Origin: Siphonodentalium dalli
Lineage: Eukaryota > Mollusca > Scaphopoda > Gadilida > Siphonodentaliidae
DNA length: 64,000 nucleotides
Assembly: GCA_032622095.1 (NCBI GenBank)
Contig: CP136062.1
Span: forward strand, 154,874,875 to 154,938,874
Direction of reading: 5' to 3'
Shown here: piece by piece, positions 37,062-48,611 of the stretch
Layout of the letters: the number at the start of each line of letters is the position of its first letter
How positions within the stretch are numbered: the first letter of the stretch is position 1
The notes under the pieces: model-generated
Database searches by the model: none
What the model was told of the DNA's origin: nothing
Seen by the model: the letters and a program-made list of their open reading frames with translations, nothing else
Program-made: the position numbers and the translations under genes

Positions 37062-37603
37062 TAGAGGATATACAACGAGTTCACAGTTTATAGCGGATTA
37101 CAAAACGAGTCCAGTAAATTAGGTCTGCAACCGAGCCTTTGGCGAGGTCCAGACCTAATTTACTGGTCGAGTTTTGTAAATTCCGCTATAAAATGGGGAC
37201 GAGTTGTAGACTCTATTTATTACATGATCAAAAACCTCGACGAAACATACTTAAATCAACAAATGGGACGCGGAAATAATATCGGCTTATATAAGGCATG
37301 CGATGACGTTTCGTGTAACTATGCGTTGTTTAATCGCGTAAAGAAATAGTTCCAGATAAATAAAGACTCTTTGGCGTATTAAATGGTGTACATTTAATGA
37401 CATAACTTTTAAAACTCTTCACTCATTATAGTTTGTTGAAAAAATATTGGAAGCCATAGTATTTTGAGACGTAGTGTGCGGAACGTAAAAAGACGACAAA
37501 CCGGAAGTCAAAGGTCACCTGGCACTATTTCCTGTTACTAAACGAACGTTTAATATCACAATTTATAGAATAAGTTTATTGAATAAGGGTAGTATCATGT
37601 AAT
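37062..37603. repeat. interspersed repeat with hairpin, family R copy 2
   Basis: It matches 9785-10357 along its length, including the AGTAAATTAGGTCTG hairpin (about 37110-37165), 'aataaagactct' and 'taaacgaacgtttaatatc'. Differences are scattered substitutions and small indels. Confidence 0.8.
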
Positions 37604-37744
37604 ACATTAAGTTAATGGACGAGCAACTGGACATTCGTCACTAAAATGTCACGCCCCTTCGGACTCGACCTTCTGGTTTCCGAATTTCCAATCGATACTC
37701 GACAATTAACCCTGGTGGAATCTGTATACACTTGTATACATTTT

Positions 37745-38035
37745 GGATCGGTAGATCAGTGGTTAGAGTGTCGAACTTGTAATGGTTCTAACGCACCAAC
37801 ATGAGTTCGCGACCGAAATGTGTGTGTTGTAGAGCCACACGCTGTTCAAATCTCGCGCCATGTTGTGACTCCCAGACAGGGTCACTTGTACTGGGCTCGC
37901 TTCGTCGTATCAAGACGAGAAATAGATATCTGGTTGTTTGGGTAAACGTAAGCCGCTCTGGTGAAGCGCCTGTAAAATGGCAGCAGACATAAGACCCGGA
38001 ATTACGCAACAGCTGGGGTAATAATGTGAAGCGAT
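37745..38035 (+). ncRNA. possible tRNA-derived SINE
   Basis: 37747-37770 reads TAGATCAGTGGTTAGAG, close to a tRNA/polymerase III A box, and about 45 bp later GAGTTCGCGACCG resembles a B box. A roughly 200-bp non-tRNA body follows, ending around 'gcctgtaaaatgg'. A tRNA head plus an unrelated body is the layout of a SINE. No second copy is in this window, so the assignment is tentative. Confidence 0.4.
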
Positions 38036-38411
38036 TAGGGTCCGCTGGTACAGGAAATAAGCGCTATATATATATATACGCACCATTATTGTATTATTGT
38101 ACCAAGTGTGGATTATATTTTATATCGGCATTTAAGGTACGTGAAGAGTATGCGGTAATTCGAGAGGAACGTGTGGAGGGGTAGTGATTTGTACGTGCAG
38201 GGGAGTGATATCACGGTAAAATAATATTAACCATCTGCATGCGCGGTAATTCCTCCGCACAAAAACAGTTTTCTGGCAGTGCACTTTTTCATGTATTGCC
38301 CCCTTTATTCACACCAACGCACATAACTGATATATGTTATGAGATTCTTCATAGTCGTGTCATATGCAACTCATTTAGAAAGAGATATCTCTTTAACCGC
38401 CAACGAGAATT

Positions 38412-38940
38412 TTATTCTATAAAGGTATTATACAATGTTGTGTACAGTATGTGTTTTTCTTGTATGAGTCTAGGTTGTGGTGAAAAGTCATATTGGACGA
38501 GACACGCAGTGTCGAGTCCAATATGACTTTTCACCACAACCTGGACGAGTACAAGAAAAACTTATACTGTACACAACATTGTATAATGACATTTTTATTA
38601 TCCATCTGTATGTTTATCCAAATTTTGGGAATAAAACTTTTATTTGTCGGCACTTAATTCTCTATAAAAGCCTATATTTGATCATCAGAAAGCATGATTT
38701 GGAACAGTAAACACGGAAGTGAAAAAAAACTCAATGCGGAAGTGAAACGTCTGCTAAATCCACCGTGTTGCGCGAGCATCACAATTTCACCGATTCATTT
38801 CGTAATAGAGTTAATTCGTGACGTCACGGAGTCCAATATGACATTCGGGAGTACAATATGACTTTTTCCCGGATTATCAAGTGGCGGCTTTTGCCCAATC
38901 AGAAATAGTGTTAGTTAAGGGATGGATAATAATAACATAA
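38412..38940 (+). repeat. fold-back MITE, family S copy 2
   Basis: It is the inverted counterpart of 32323-32845. It begins at 'attatacaatgttgtgtaca', has the GTTGTGGTGAAAAGTCATA hairpin (38475-38540), and ends 'gtgttagttaagggatggat'. With copy 1 it brackets the exon at 33136 in inverted orientation. Confidence 0.8.
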
Positions 38941-39410
38941 TTATACAGAGTTGAACATCGTAAAGTAATCCGGATGATTTGCCACGTGCAGCGAATGAAC
39001 TCACATGCTGCCTCCAATACCATTTTTTATTAGGCACTCAGTCGACCACTTACAATTTACTATTTCCCAAACACACCAACTAACCCTTTCCCGCCATCTG
39101 CATATATCCTGTCCGTTGTAATACCAGTTATACATATATACTTATTATAACCCCCACCCCGATTTATAATAGACTCTCGTTAACAATCTCTCGTTAAGCA
39201 ATCTCCGTAATATTCACGTAATCTATATATATTTATTCTACCCGTCCTACCGAAACCTTATATTAATCCAAAATACATTGTTTTATGCATGTGTTTATTT
39301 ATCATCTGTATAGGCAGCGGATGTAAGTTTTACAAAACTTATCCCCAATCAATTATATGTAATGTATACATTATATATAACTCTAATTAAAATAGGTTAT
39401 ATCAAATCAA

Positions 39411-39698
39411 TACAAACTCTCGAGCAATTCACGTTTTACGCAAACACGCTCTCCGTCACACCTAGGGAGACATACAAACTCTCAAGCAATTCACGTTTTC
39501 CAGATTTCACCAATGCGTTATCCGTCACACCTAAGGAGATTTACAAACTCTCAAACAATTCATGCTTCCTACAGTTTGCACCAAAACGTTCCGCGTCAAA
39601 CCTAAGGAGATATACAAACTCTCAAACAATTCATGTTTCCTACAGTTTGCACCAATACGTTCTCCGTCAAACCTAAGGAGATATACAAACTCTCAAGC
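39411..39698 (+). repeat. roughly 70-bp tandem repeat carrying a splice acceptor and exon start
   Basis: TACAAACT recurs at 39411, 39473, 39542, 39613 and 39684 (spacings 62, 69, 71, 71). Each unit holds a copy of the 5' end of the CTLD exon at 39646 ('ccgtcaaacctaaggaga' and relatives) preceded by a pyrimidine-rich acceptor-like stretch. The last two units have an intact 'cctacag|TTTGCACC'. Since 71 is not divisible by 3, the upstream acceptor at 39574 would put the exon out of frame. Confidence 0.85.
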
Positions 39699-39837
39699 AC
39701 GGGCGGCTGCTACTACTCATTCAGCGACAAAACGCGGACATACGATGAAGCAAAGGCACTTTGTCAGAAAGGCGGTACCAACGTGTTGTTTCTGGACTCT
39801 ACAACAGAGCGGCAGGAACTCGGGTCTAAGGTCAACT
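39646..39837 (+). CDS. CTLD first-half exon (domain IV)
   Basis: The acceptor tttcctacag and donor GTGAGT bound a 192-bp phase 1-1 exon. The product: CTNTFSVKPKEIYKLS (first Cys), GGCYYSFSDKTRTYDEAKALC (second Cys, the strand, and the helix with C1), QKGGTNVLFLDSTTERQ. I chose this start because it is the only acceptor in phase 1 that includes the N-terminal Cys and pairs with the next exon; the upstream tandem copies shift the frame. It joins 40229-40438 across a 391-bp intron, the split codon becoming Phe. Confidence 0.87.
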
Positions 39838-39855
39838 GTGAGTGCATTCACGTTT

Positions 39856-40020
39856 TAACCCTTTCTATACTAAATGGATTCTCCCGATCATTTAAAAAGT
39901 ATACATAGGAATGTACTGTTAATGATTTGGATGGAAATTAAGGTGATGAAAGCAGACGACAGATGAACAAAAGTACAGAAGCAGTCATATTTATTGAGGG
40001 AAATGTTTAATTTAAACATG
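39856..40020 (+). repeat. intronic segment shared with 61762-61925
   Basis: Starting 20 bp after the donor, 'accctttctatactaaat' and then 'gtgat..aa.cagacgacag', 'agtccagaag'-like and 'cgagggaaatgtttaa'-like phrases match, in order, the DNA just past the exon that ends at 61729. The similarity extends over about 160 bp with substitutions and small gaps. Confidence 0.7.
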
Positions 40021-40030
40021 CAGTTGTACA

Positions 40031-40250
40031 GTTGTAGGTCGTGTTTGGTTTGGTCTGCAGTATAACACGGGTACTAGATGGTATTGATTTCAGTTGTAGA
40101 TCGTGTTTGGTTAGGCCTGCAGTATAAAACGGGTACCAGCAGGTCGTATTGGTTACATTTGTATGTCGTGTTTGGTTATATTGGCCGGCTGTATAACACG
40201 GACTCTAGCAGATGGTATTGGTTTACAGTTGTAGATCGTGTTTGGTTAGG
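40031..40250 (+). repeat. 62-70-bp tandem repeat carrying a splice acceptor and exon start
   Basis: CGTGTTTGGTT recurs at 40040, 40102, 40167 and 40237. Each unit copies the start of the exon at 40229 ('cagttgtagatcgtgtttgg', 'cctgcagtataa'). The unit at 40092-40093 has an AG in the same reading frame as the used acceptor, exactly 135 bp upstream, and the intervening sequence is open. Confidence 0.85.
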
Positions 40251-40438
40251 CCTGCAGTATAACTCGGAATGGTATTGGCACGATGGGATACGCGATGTCG
40301 AAGTTAATCCCTCGTCTATGTACTGGTCACCATCCGATCCCATGAGTGGATGTGGTGTTACAGAGAGCCTCAGTACCTCAGACAATTGGATGCCGGTGTC
40401 ATGCAATGTCGCCACCGCCCATGTCATCTGCGAAGCAA
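40229..40438 (+). CDS. CTLD second-half exon (domain IV)
   Basis: The acceptor ggtttacag and donor GTAAGT give a 210-bp phase 1-1 exon. The product: VDRVWLGLQYNSEWYWHDG (WLGL and WxW strands), YWSPSDPMSGCGVTES (C2), DNWMPVSCNVA (C3), AHVICEAS (C4). SDP stands where EPN/QPD would be and NWMPV where WND would be. Use of the acceptor at 40093 instead would add 45 in-frame residues that repeat VVDRVWLGLQY. The 40229 start keeps the domain at normal length and is preferred. Confidence 0.87.
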
Positions 40439-40514
40439 GTAAGTTGTCGTTATTCTATGTTATCCTCGCCACACAATATATATGGATTAAGTAAAGGATA
40501 ATGTTCGAAGCAGA

Positions 40515-40573
40515 GGGAATTCGGTAAAAGAATAGACGAGGGCTTGCCCGAGTCTATTCTTTACCGAATTCCC
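40515..40573. repeat. perfect-type hairpin
   Basis: GGGAATTCGGTAAA at 40515 and TTTACCGAATTCCC ending at 40573 close a 59-bp inverted repeat with AGAATAGAC/GTCTATTCT inner arms around 'gagggcttgcccga'. Confidence 0.85.
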
Positions 40574-43500
40574 GACGCTGAGAATATTATCTGACTTAAA
40601 ACCCACTCATTGAATTGTCATTGGAGCCAACTATCCATTTTGTCTGACCCACATCTCTGCCTTGATTACCAGAGTACACGCCTACAGTTCAGCACGGACA
40701 GTTTGTGATGTCCGTGTTGTCCACGCCGAAAAGCAACACATTTCAATTATTATTTAATTCGAATTAGGACTCGCCAGTTGAGGGACGTTTCTTCCGAAGT
40801 TTGTCGTTGCGCCATGGATTCGGACACTGTATATGTGAGCAATATATTACTATCCAATTGTGTTTGTTTATTTTTTTTCTTTCTTGATTTAAAGATGCCT
40901 CATCTAATTCGACATCAAATACGTTAACATTCCATAATAATTTATCAGGAAATAAAACATGAAAAATAATGGTAATGATGTAAAAACGCTCTTTATACAA
41001 TGTGATTTTTCGAATATCCTGGCGCCAACAACACGATACCTGGTAAAACTGTCTCATTATTAATAAATCGAAAGCATTGTTGTCTTGTGTAGAATATGCA
41101 TGCATAGAAGTATTATAGTGTTCAATTGTATGGGGTATTTTGAATTTCCAATTATTATCAGAAAGAAACCTACATGATGTACTTGCTTGAATTTTAAGTA
41201 TCATCCTGTGGTTTATACACATGGGCGTGGCTAGACGTGACTCAGAACAACATGACAATTTAATTTCGCACACCAACCCCCTTCATGGTGTTTCAACCTG
41301 AAAAGTATCATAACATTTCCAGTTATTGGACAATTCTTACACGACATGGGCCACCCCCGTTGTTCGCAATTTCCCAACGTGTGATTTCCAAATATTCACT
41401 CACCACGATGACCTTACATGTACCTTTAAGTGTCACCCACAGAAGTTAACAAATGGTTAGTGCGCAAATGTATAGCATGTATTATCTTTTCTTCGAAACG
41501 GCATACAATCGCGTAAATAGTGATTATATATCGTTCCAATATATAGTTGATTAGTCATCAGCGACGTGGCTAGAGGGCTCCTGTGATTTTTCGGCTGCAT
41601 CCCGCCCCTTTTAACCAGACCGAGCTCGCAATGTCGTGTAATTTCATTTGCTCCCACCCCGTGGTTTGGAATTTATTAACTGTACCAATTGTGGGGAGGA
41701 ATCATGAAACAATTTGAGACATGAGCCTGAAATCTGTAAAATCCTAGCATCTATACAAAAAAGTCTAACTCCATGAAAACTCAGGCCTCGATTTGTTTTG
41801 TTTTGTTTTTAAATTCAGTTGATAATGGAATGTTGTATGCCAGCATTAAACATGGGGTTTTCGCAGTGAGTAAATGTGCACACAATTTTTTTTCAAACAC
41901 CAAAACCTCGTTTTAACTGGATCGCTGATGTTCAACAACGACACTTTCCATGCATTTTGCATACTTATGTGAACAGTACTGTAACATTGCTAGTCATTTT
42001 ATCGCCAAATATTGCTTAATCTCGGTTCTGTTGACCATTTACCAAATAGATTGTATCGATTGTAAAACGACTCGTGCTTCAAGAAAAGTAAAAAAAAACG
42101 CATGATCACTTTATCCATGTCTTATCGACAATCAACACAAGAATAAAACCAATCCATTGTTCAACATTTTCTCTTGGTGATAATGATTTTACAGACCAAT
42201 GCGAACGCCTTACGTATGTTCACCCTAAAATGTTCAAGTTCGGCCCACATGTTTGATCATACCATGATTCTTTACTCTGGCTATATACCCCTGTATATAT
42301 CATTTTCCATATGTTCAACCCCTGTGAACCTTTTCTATTATCTTCTGACGGGGTTGAAGATTGAACAAACCACGCAGGGAATATATTTATGTGTTAATAC
42401 TGTTCCTTGAAAATAAATCCCCAGCTCGAGGTTGCAAGATTTGTGTAGCTTTGTGAGCAACATCAATGAAATTCAAAGCGACGCATTATAGTACAATCGA
42501 TTAATTCAAGTCCCCCAAACCATGCAAACTCGAGTTGGGACCTTTACCTGCTATAAAATACAATGTTATTACGGAACGGGTATATATAGTTAAAATCTGT
42601 GTTAAACGGTTTTGTGTTTATTTTACCGACTTAGGGACGTATTTAGATGTTATATATGTGTGTTTTAGCCTGCCTGTGGACTTTTCTAAATAGTAAGTCC
42701 AAATAGCTGTTGGTGTTTTTGTATCAAAGTTTGAAGAAGTTTTATTTTATTTTTTGGCAATATAAAATCAAAATCGCTAAATATTGTCAGTTTTAATTAG
42801 CTCAGACAAATTAGAGGTATTCAATCCGATCAAGTAATCCGATCAAGTACTGGGCCAGAAACAATTGAAATAACAAAACTTCAAAAAACAATCTGATCAC
42901 TATGAGCGTTGATGGGTAGGCTTACTCGTCTCGAATCAACCATTTTATCCCCGAAGCCAAAGAAATAGTAACTTATGAGGGCCCGATCGGATTAAGTACC
43001 TTTAAGCTTGCCGATAGGCTCTTGACTCAACATACATGATTGGGGGAGGAGCCACTCTATGACGTCCCTCAGTCGATTTAATCCCTCGCGTATTCGTAAA
43101 AAATAATGCCCACGGGCATTCTTAAAAAATAATGCCCACGGGCATTCTTAAAAAAGAATGACTGTTGGCGTTAAAATAATGCTCATGCGATCAAAACGCT
43201 TGAGCTTTCTGCCAGATAAGAGCCGTGTCAGGACAAAGGGATAACACGCCGGTGGGTTTTAACTCCGGTATAATGACTTTTTACATGGGGTTTACCCCGG
43301 TAGAATATTAGTGATATGTGATTACGCGCCATTGCTATTACGTTGCATCTTGTATTTGTAACTGATGTGTAACGTTGTATTATATTCATTGTGAGTGAAC
43401 TTGAGAAAGGCGAAAGCCGAAAGCTTGTTCGTATATAAATTTCAAAGGTCTTAAAGGTGTTATTTACTCCCAACTTTTCAACACAATAGTATCGCAAATT

Positions 43501-44696
43501 ATGATAGTTATGCAATAACACTAGCAGCGTGCAGCGAGGACTAAATGATTTGGTATTCCTAAGCCATGCGCACGGGTGTAGATATCAAACAATATGCGAT
43601 CCTCCGTAGGATAGGGTATCATATAATATGTGATCCTCGTCTCAGGAGTCACTCGTGGCTCAATGAAGGCAGGATCATATATCAAAATGAGAGGATAGGT
43701 GATGCCATGAAAAGGGGATCACCATATCCTCTCATTTTGATATGTGATCCTAAAATAAGAAAATATTTTTATTAACTAAATAACGGAGATATTTGAAGAA
43801 GTGTTTTTGACGAAATAACGGAAATATTTGAAGAAGTGTTTTAAAGAGCCACTGGCAATGGCAATATGACAACTACAATTCTTTAAACAATATTTGTTGT
43901 AGAATTGGACGTTTTGAACCTTTTAAGAATAGTATGAGTACACAGCAAATACCATGAGAGTGATTTACATAAACATAATATTTCACCTCACCAGAAATTG
44001 CGGATTCTGATTGGTAGAGTTGTATCCTATAGTGGTATAGTAAATTGCTACATATAACGCATTACTGCGTTGACATAGTCGTATGCACAATTTAGCAAAA
44101 TGCTATGCCAAACTCATATGCGAAATGAAATAAACATGTTTCATTATAATGCTTCATTATATAATGCTAAAGTATATAAAGTACGCTTCTAGCCAATTAC
44201 TTTAATATTAATTAACAATACAAGTATGTTGACTGTTTTTTCGCATTTCCTCCATGTGGGCCGCGATGCGTTTAGATTTGATTTTGAATTTTCCATGGTT
44301 CGTAAACAGTATATGTTATAAATATCAAAGTTGTGTAACTAAAAATATATACGGTACTTCGCTTCACTCCCCTCTTTCATTTGGGCTGATGTATGGTATA
44401 CAATACCAATTAACTTGACAAACGTTCTTCCTTCATACACTCTATCCCTCTACCCCCTCCTTGAAGAATATTTTTTTCGGATCTAACATGTTATCCCCGT
44501 CTGCTAAATTTACCCTATATGGTATCTATTCTGATACCAAGGGTAAACTTCTTATTCCGAGGAAAAGACTTGATAAAAACCTTTCAGGCTTGATAAAAAC
44601 CTTTTCAATCCCCGTTTTTGAACATCTGTTTTAAATTATGTCAATTTGTTTGTATGTGTTAAATGTTCTGTTCGAAAATTAAATATTGTTTACACT
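40574..44696. other. intron sequence with small repeats, no gene recognised
   Basis: A 170-codon minus-strand frame (40764-41276) is the longest here, but its composition is unremarkable and no domain is recognised. 43092-43165 is a 27-bp tandem triplicate containing the palindrome AATGCCCACGGGCATT. 43662-43754 is a hairpin with arms TATCAAAATGAGAGGATA and its complement. 43778-43845 repeats 'gaaataacgga.atatttgaa' twice. Confidence 0.45.
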
Positions 44697-45215
44697 AAAT
44701 ATATTTACACACGAAGTGTTGTCATCACTAAATCCAGCATTCTGATTGGTCGACGCCCACGTGGCTAGTTGCAGTTATTTCTCGGTGAATGCGGAACGCC
44801 TCATAACACCAAGCTAATAACACCATCGATACGTCATTAGGTTTGGAAAGACGAACGCGCAATGCTTTGGGCGCATTTTGACTCGCGCAGGATTGACTTA
44901 ATACAACATCGGGTTTCAACATGAAGAGAAATTGTTCCTATTAACTTTTGCCAAGGGTGCTATTGGGTATTTTGGGCTGATCTTGTCACGATACACTTTT
45001 CGATTTAAATATATTTACAAAAGTGGCTTTTTCGCTAAATGTATATAAATATAAGGATTAACTGTAATGTGGACTATTTTTATGGAGATGTAACGGTGAG
45101 GTAAGTGGACATAACTTGTATGTAAAACCCTTCGGGTTTTACACAAGTTATGCCCACTTACCTCACCGTTACATCTCCATAAAAAACAGTCCACATGACA
45201 GTTAATCCTTATAAA
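44697..45215. repeat. hairpin-bearing repeat, family Q copy 2
   Basis: It matches 8135-8700 from 'gtgttgtcatcactaaatcc' onward and ends in the same hairpin, here with arms TATGGAGATGTAACGGTGAG and CTCACCGTTACATCTCCATA around AAACCCTTCGGGTTT. The hairpin arms here are more alike than in copy 1. Confidence 0.8.
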
Positions 45216-45336
45216 CATGCAGAAAACCCAGCCTCGTGAAAATCATCAAATCCTCGCGCAGATAGGTCCCTGGTCGACCTATAAATATTCCTATATGTGA
45301 CCCGCCATATCAAATCCAGTCGTAAGTCGGGATTTC

Positions 45337-45714
45337 TTTTACCCTGTGCCAATGCATTCTCTTATATATGCGAGTCGACCATAGGTCGCCTCGCATATAT
45401 AAGAGAATGCATTGGCCTAACAATTTTTTACAATTTTAATAATTTTTTCTTGTATTCTTTAACAATTTTATAATTTCACCCATACAGAGCCCCAGACAAA
45501 CATGAGCAGACGACACTCTTCTATATGCTTCTATATATGTGTGGGGCTCCCTGCAGGGTAATGGATGTTTTTTATTTTATGTCCTAAAAATTGTAAGAAA
45601 CATTTATTTAAAAAAAATGATAAAAAATTGTTAGGCCAATGCATTCTCTTATATATGCGAGGCGACCTATGGTCGACTCGCATATATAAGAGAATGCATT
45701 GGCACAGGGTAAAA
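45337..45714. mobile_element. family P double-hairpin core without piggyBac ends
   Basis: It has the same two mirror-image hairpins as the family P MITEs but is bounded by TTTTACCCTGTGCCAATGC and its complement, with neither the CCCTTTACCCAACA terminus nor TTAA. The spacer carries an extra 80 bp (about 45479-45560) with its own inverted ends (GAGCCCC/GGGGCTC). The hairpin module may therefore move independently of the piggyBac-type shell, or this copy lost its flanks. Confidence 0.7.
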
Positions 45715-45867
45715 ATTCCGAATCGTAATCTTGTGAGTCGTGAGTTGGTTTATTCGTGTTATTATCCGCCCATAGTGGACTTAAAATGAGTTAATATGAT
45801 AATATAGATGGCATATATATTACGACACCGCTATTTCAGAGTAGAACCAAGTAAAATAACGGGTTAC

Positions 45868-46205
45868 AGGGGTACTGTGCAATAAATACGACCATTTATG
45901 GGACCATCTTCTTTTATACTCAACATAGTATATGCAACAAATGATTGAACTTGGGCCGTGGATTAGTGAAAAACACATGTATGTGCTATGTGAACGATGC
46001 AAAGAACATGGTAATTAAAATCAAAAAATAATTTATGATTCGAGTCATAAACTCATTTTCATTAAAATTACCATGTTGTTTGCATCGTTCATAGAACAGA
46101 TGACTGTATTTCCATGGCTGAAATTCATTCATTTGTTTCATATATTATGTTGAGCATAAAAGGAGATGGTCCCATAAATGGTCGGATTTAGTGTGCAGTA
46201 CCCCT
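45868..46205. repeat. 340-bp fold-back element
   Basis: The left arm starts AGGGGTACTGTGC and contains ATTTATGGGACCATCT and TGCATCG-type phrases near the centre. The right arm mirrors them (AGATGGTCCCATAAAT at about 46163, GTGCAGTACCCCT at the end). The arms are about 150 bp and the centre is AT-rich, near 46035. Confidence 0.8.
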
Positions 46206-48426
46206 TTATTACATTGCTAAATATATTTGAATATTCTGTAAAACACTCTCATTTTCAGTTCGTTATGGACTCAAAATTAGGCGAATCTACGCCAAATCAC
46301 GCCCAAATGCGAACCTAAAACACCTCGTAGTATAAGCCGACAACGTGCTCATTTTCAGGAGAATGAAACAATATTGGGAAATGCAGTCACCAATTTACTT
46401 AAGCGTGTCCAAAGAAATAAAAATTGTTTCTGCGGTCACGACTTTCACTTACCAAGCGACGACATGCTGTTGAACTCACTTTGCGTTTCCTTTTTGAGTT
46501 TTCGTGTTATCAAAATGTAACTTAAATATTACGCGATTCGACTTAGTATTGAACGTTCACGAAATTCTCAAACCAATTTTGTTTCTCTATAGCATCGTGC
46601 AAATAGGTTCACATTGGACCCACATATTAACATAGGTTCATATTGGACCCAAATATTAACATAGGTTCATATTGGACTTGTTTGATTCTGCAATATGCCC
46701 ATATAGGACTTATACCAGTTATTCCGTTTTATGACAACGGCAACAGTGAACACATATTATAAACAAAACAACGTACATCTGGTAAGTCAATTTAGGTTCA
46801 TATAGAGCGTAATTCAGATTCAAATAATGCCGGCATGGGCTTGGTTATGTGTTTAAAAATAAGTTCAATACCAGCTTATTTTCACGAGGACAGGCTGGTC
46901 TGATTTATCGGCGAGGGATTAATTAAAGTGATGTGAAACACTCAGGTATGGTGATAAAATAGAAATGGAGAATAATCTTGTTCAAAGTAGCAATTTTTAC
47001 AAATAGTATATCCAAATTGACAAAACACACCACCATTCTGATATATAAATGAAATGAAGTGACTCTCGATGGCGAACTCGTTTTCGTTAGTTTTATCGCC
47101 GATAGATGCGTCCCGAATCGAGTGGTAAATATTTACAATTGAGCATAGTTCTGACGATGTTTTCTATGGAGTGGTACAGTCGATTTGCTTCAAATTTTCG
47201 GCGATATTAGTAGAATTTTAGATTCCTCCAGATGTCATAGCGCCTGAATATTAATCTATCAGTTTCACGCACCCGAACAAGTACATAATATGTCTTTATT
47301 CTACTATGCACGCCGATGCGCAGTGTATTTATTTCTTTTGTAATTCGACTGTATGTTTTGGTCGAAACTGTAGTGACATACGTTCAACCTGCTATTTAAT
47401 AGCCCAGTTTTTAGCTCTGCGTGGTATGATTTTCCACATAACAGTTCCTCTCTTCAAACTCTAACGTCAAACATGGCGTCACTATTGAACGGCGACCCAT
47501 TTTCATTACCATTTCAGTTAAGACTTATGTTCGTTCTATCTTAAATAAAATTCAGTATAGACAGTTACTGTACTGTAGGTAGTCATTATATATCTCTTTC
47601 TTCAGTCTATAGCATGACATTAGCCAATGCCCGTGTGGTTTGATTTCTGAAAGTTTGCGGCGTTGGCAGCATTTCAATGACTGTACCACATTTTGTTGTG
47701 GTACAATTCAGAATATCTAGACGACGGTCGTGTCTCCATGGGAATAAAGGATACTGACCAATCAGGAAAAGCATTGTATGTAGGTTTAGGCAAGGTCGTA
47801 TTACAATCATATTGTTCTCAGTAAATCTAGTTGTACTTAACTTATATTAAATTCTCGAGAAGGGACTTTGATTTGACCACGCCAGCAGTGTATGTTGGTG
47901 AGATACAGCTCACGTAGTATGTATGATGTGCACATTATAATTTTCCGGTGAGATATAACAAGAACACCATAGTCAGAAATGGTAACGCGCTCTAGATCAT
48001 ATATTATATACCCATCATTGTAATGATAGAATATAAAATATATTGGTTTCACGAATGAACAACTCATAGAATTAATCGCCTTGCACTTCTTGGCATCCGA
48101 ATAACAATTGAAATTGAAATTACCAACTACACCTTTTACCGGACTCGGCCTCCGGGTCGCAGTTCGACTTTTAATCCGTCCAAAAATTCCCATTCTATAA
48201 ATAAAATGCACATGCGCCCACTGTAATTAAGAAACAGCGAAACATTATACACGCGGAGCGCGGAATAAATAAAACATGTCTTGATCTACACTTCGAACCC
48301 TGAACTAAAGTAATACTGCTATACCGACGCATTAGGCACTATACCCGTGTACAGTCAACTCCAAATCATGCTGTATTTATTAAGTAGATACCGGTAGTTC
48401 AAATAACTCACACTTGTGTTTGACAG
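46206..48426. other. intron sequence, no gene recognised
   Basis: 46605-46682 is a 31-bp tandem triplicate of 'ataggttcatattggaccc' type. A 124-codon minus frame at 47837-48211 has no recognised domain. Nothing else is supported. Confidence 0.4.
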
Positions 48427-48611
48427 GTTGCCAAACGGGATTCTATCTTACCGTATCCAAGAAGTGTTGGCGGGTCCATGTGGGCATTTTCGACGGCACC
48501 AATAACACATTAGACGCTAGAAACTACTGCGAAAACCAGGGAGCACATCTGGGGACGTTGGAGAACACCCTGGACATGAAAGCAATAGTGAACCACGCTT
48601 CAAATATTTCC
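48427..48611 (+). CDS. CTLD first-half exon (domain V, distinct subtype)
   Basis: The acceptor cttgtgtttgacag and donor GTGAGT bound a 185-bp exon that enters in phase 1 and leaves in phase 0. The product: CQTGFYLTVSKKCWRVHVG (two N-terminal Cys, long-form CTLD), then NTLDARNYCENQGAHLGTLEN (helix with C1 and the following strand). It resembles textbook CTLDs more closely than the other first-half exons here. Its partner exon at 59785 also starts in phase 0, 11.2 kb downstream. The intron between them holds the Polinton derivative, a Helitron and a MITE. Confidence 0.88.

Noticed and set aside
40764-41276. 170-codon minus-strand frame
   Set aside because: No motif, no splice or promoter context and ordinary composition; kept only as a remark in the intron description.
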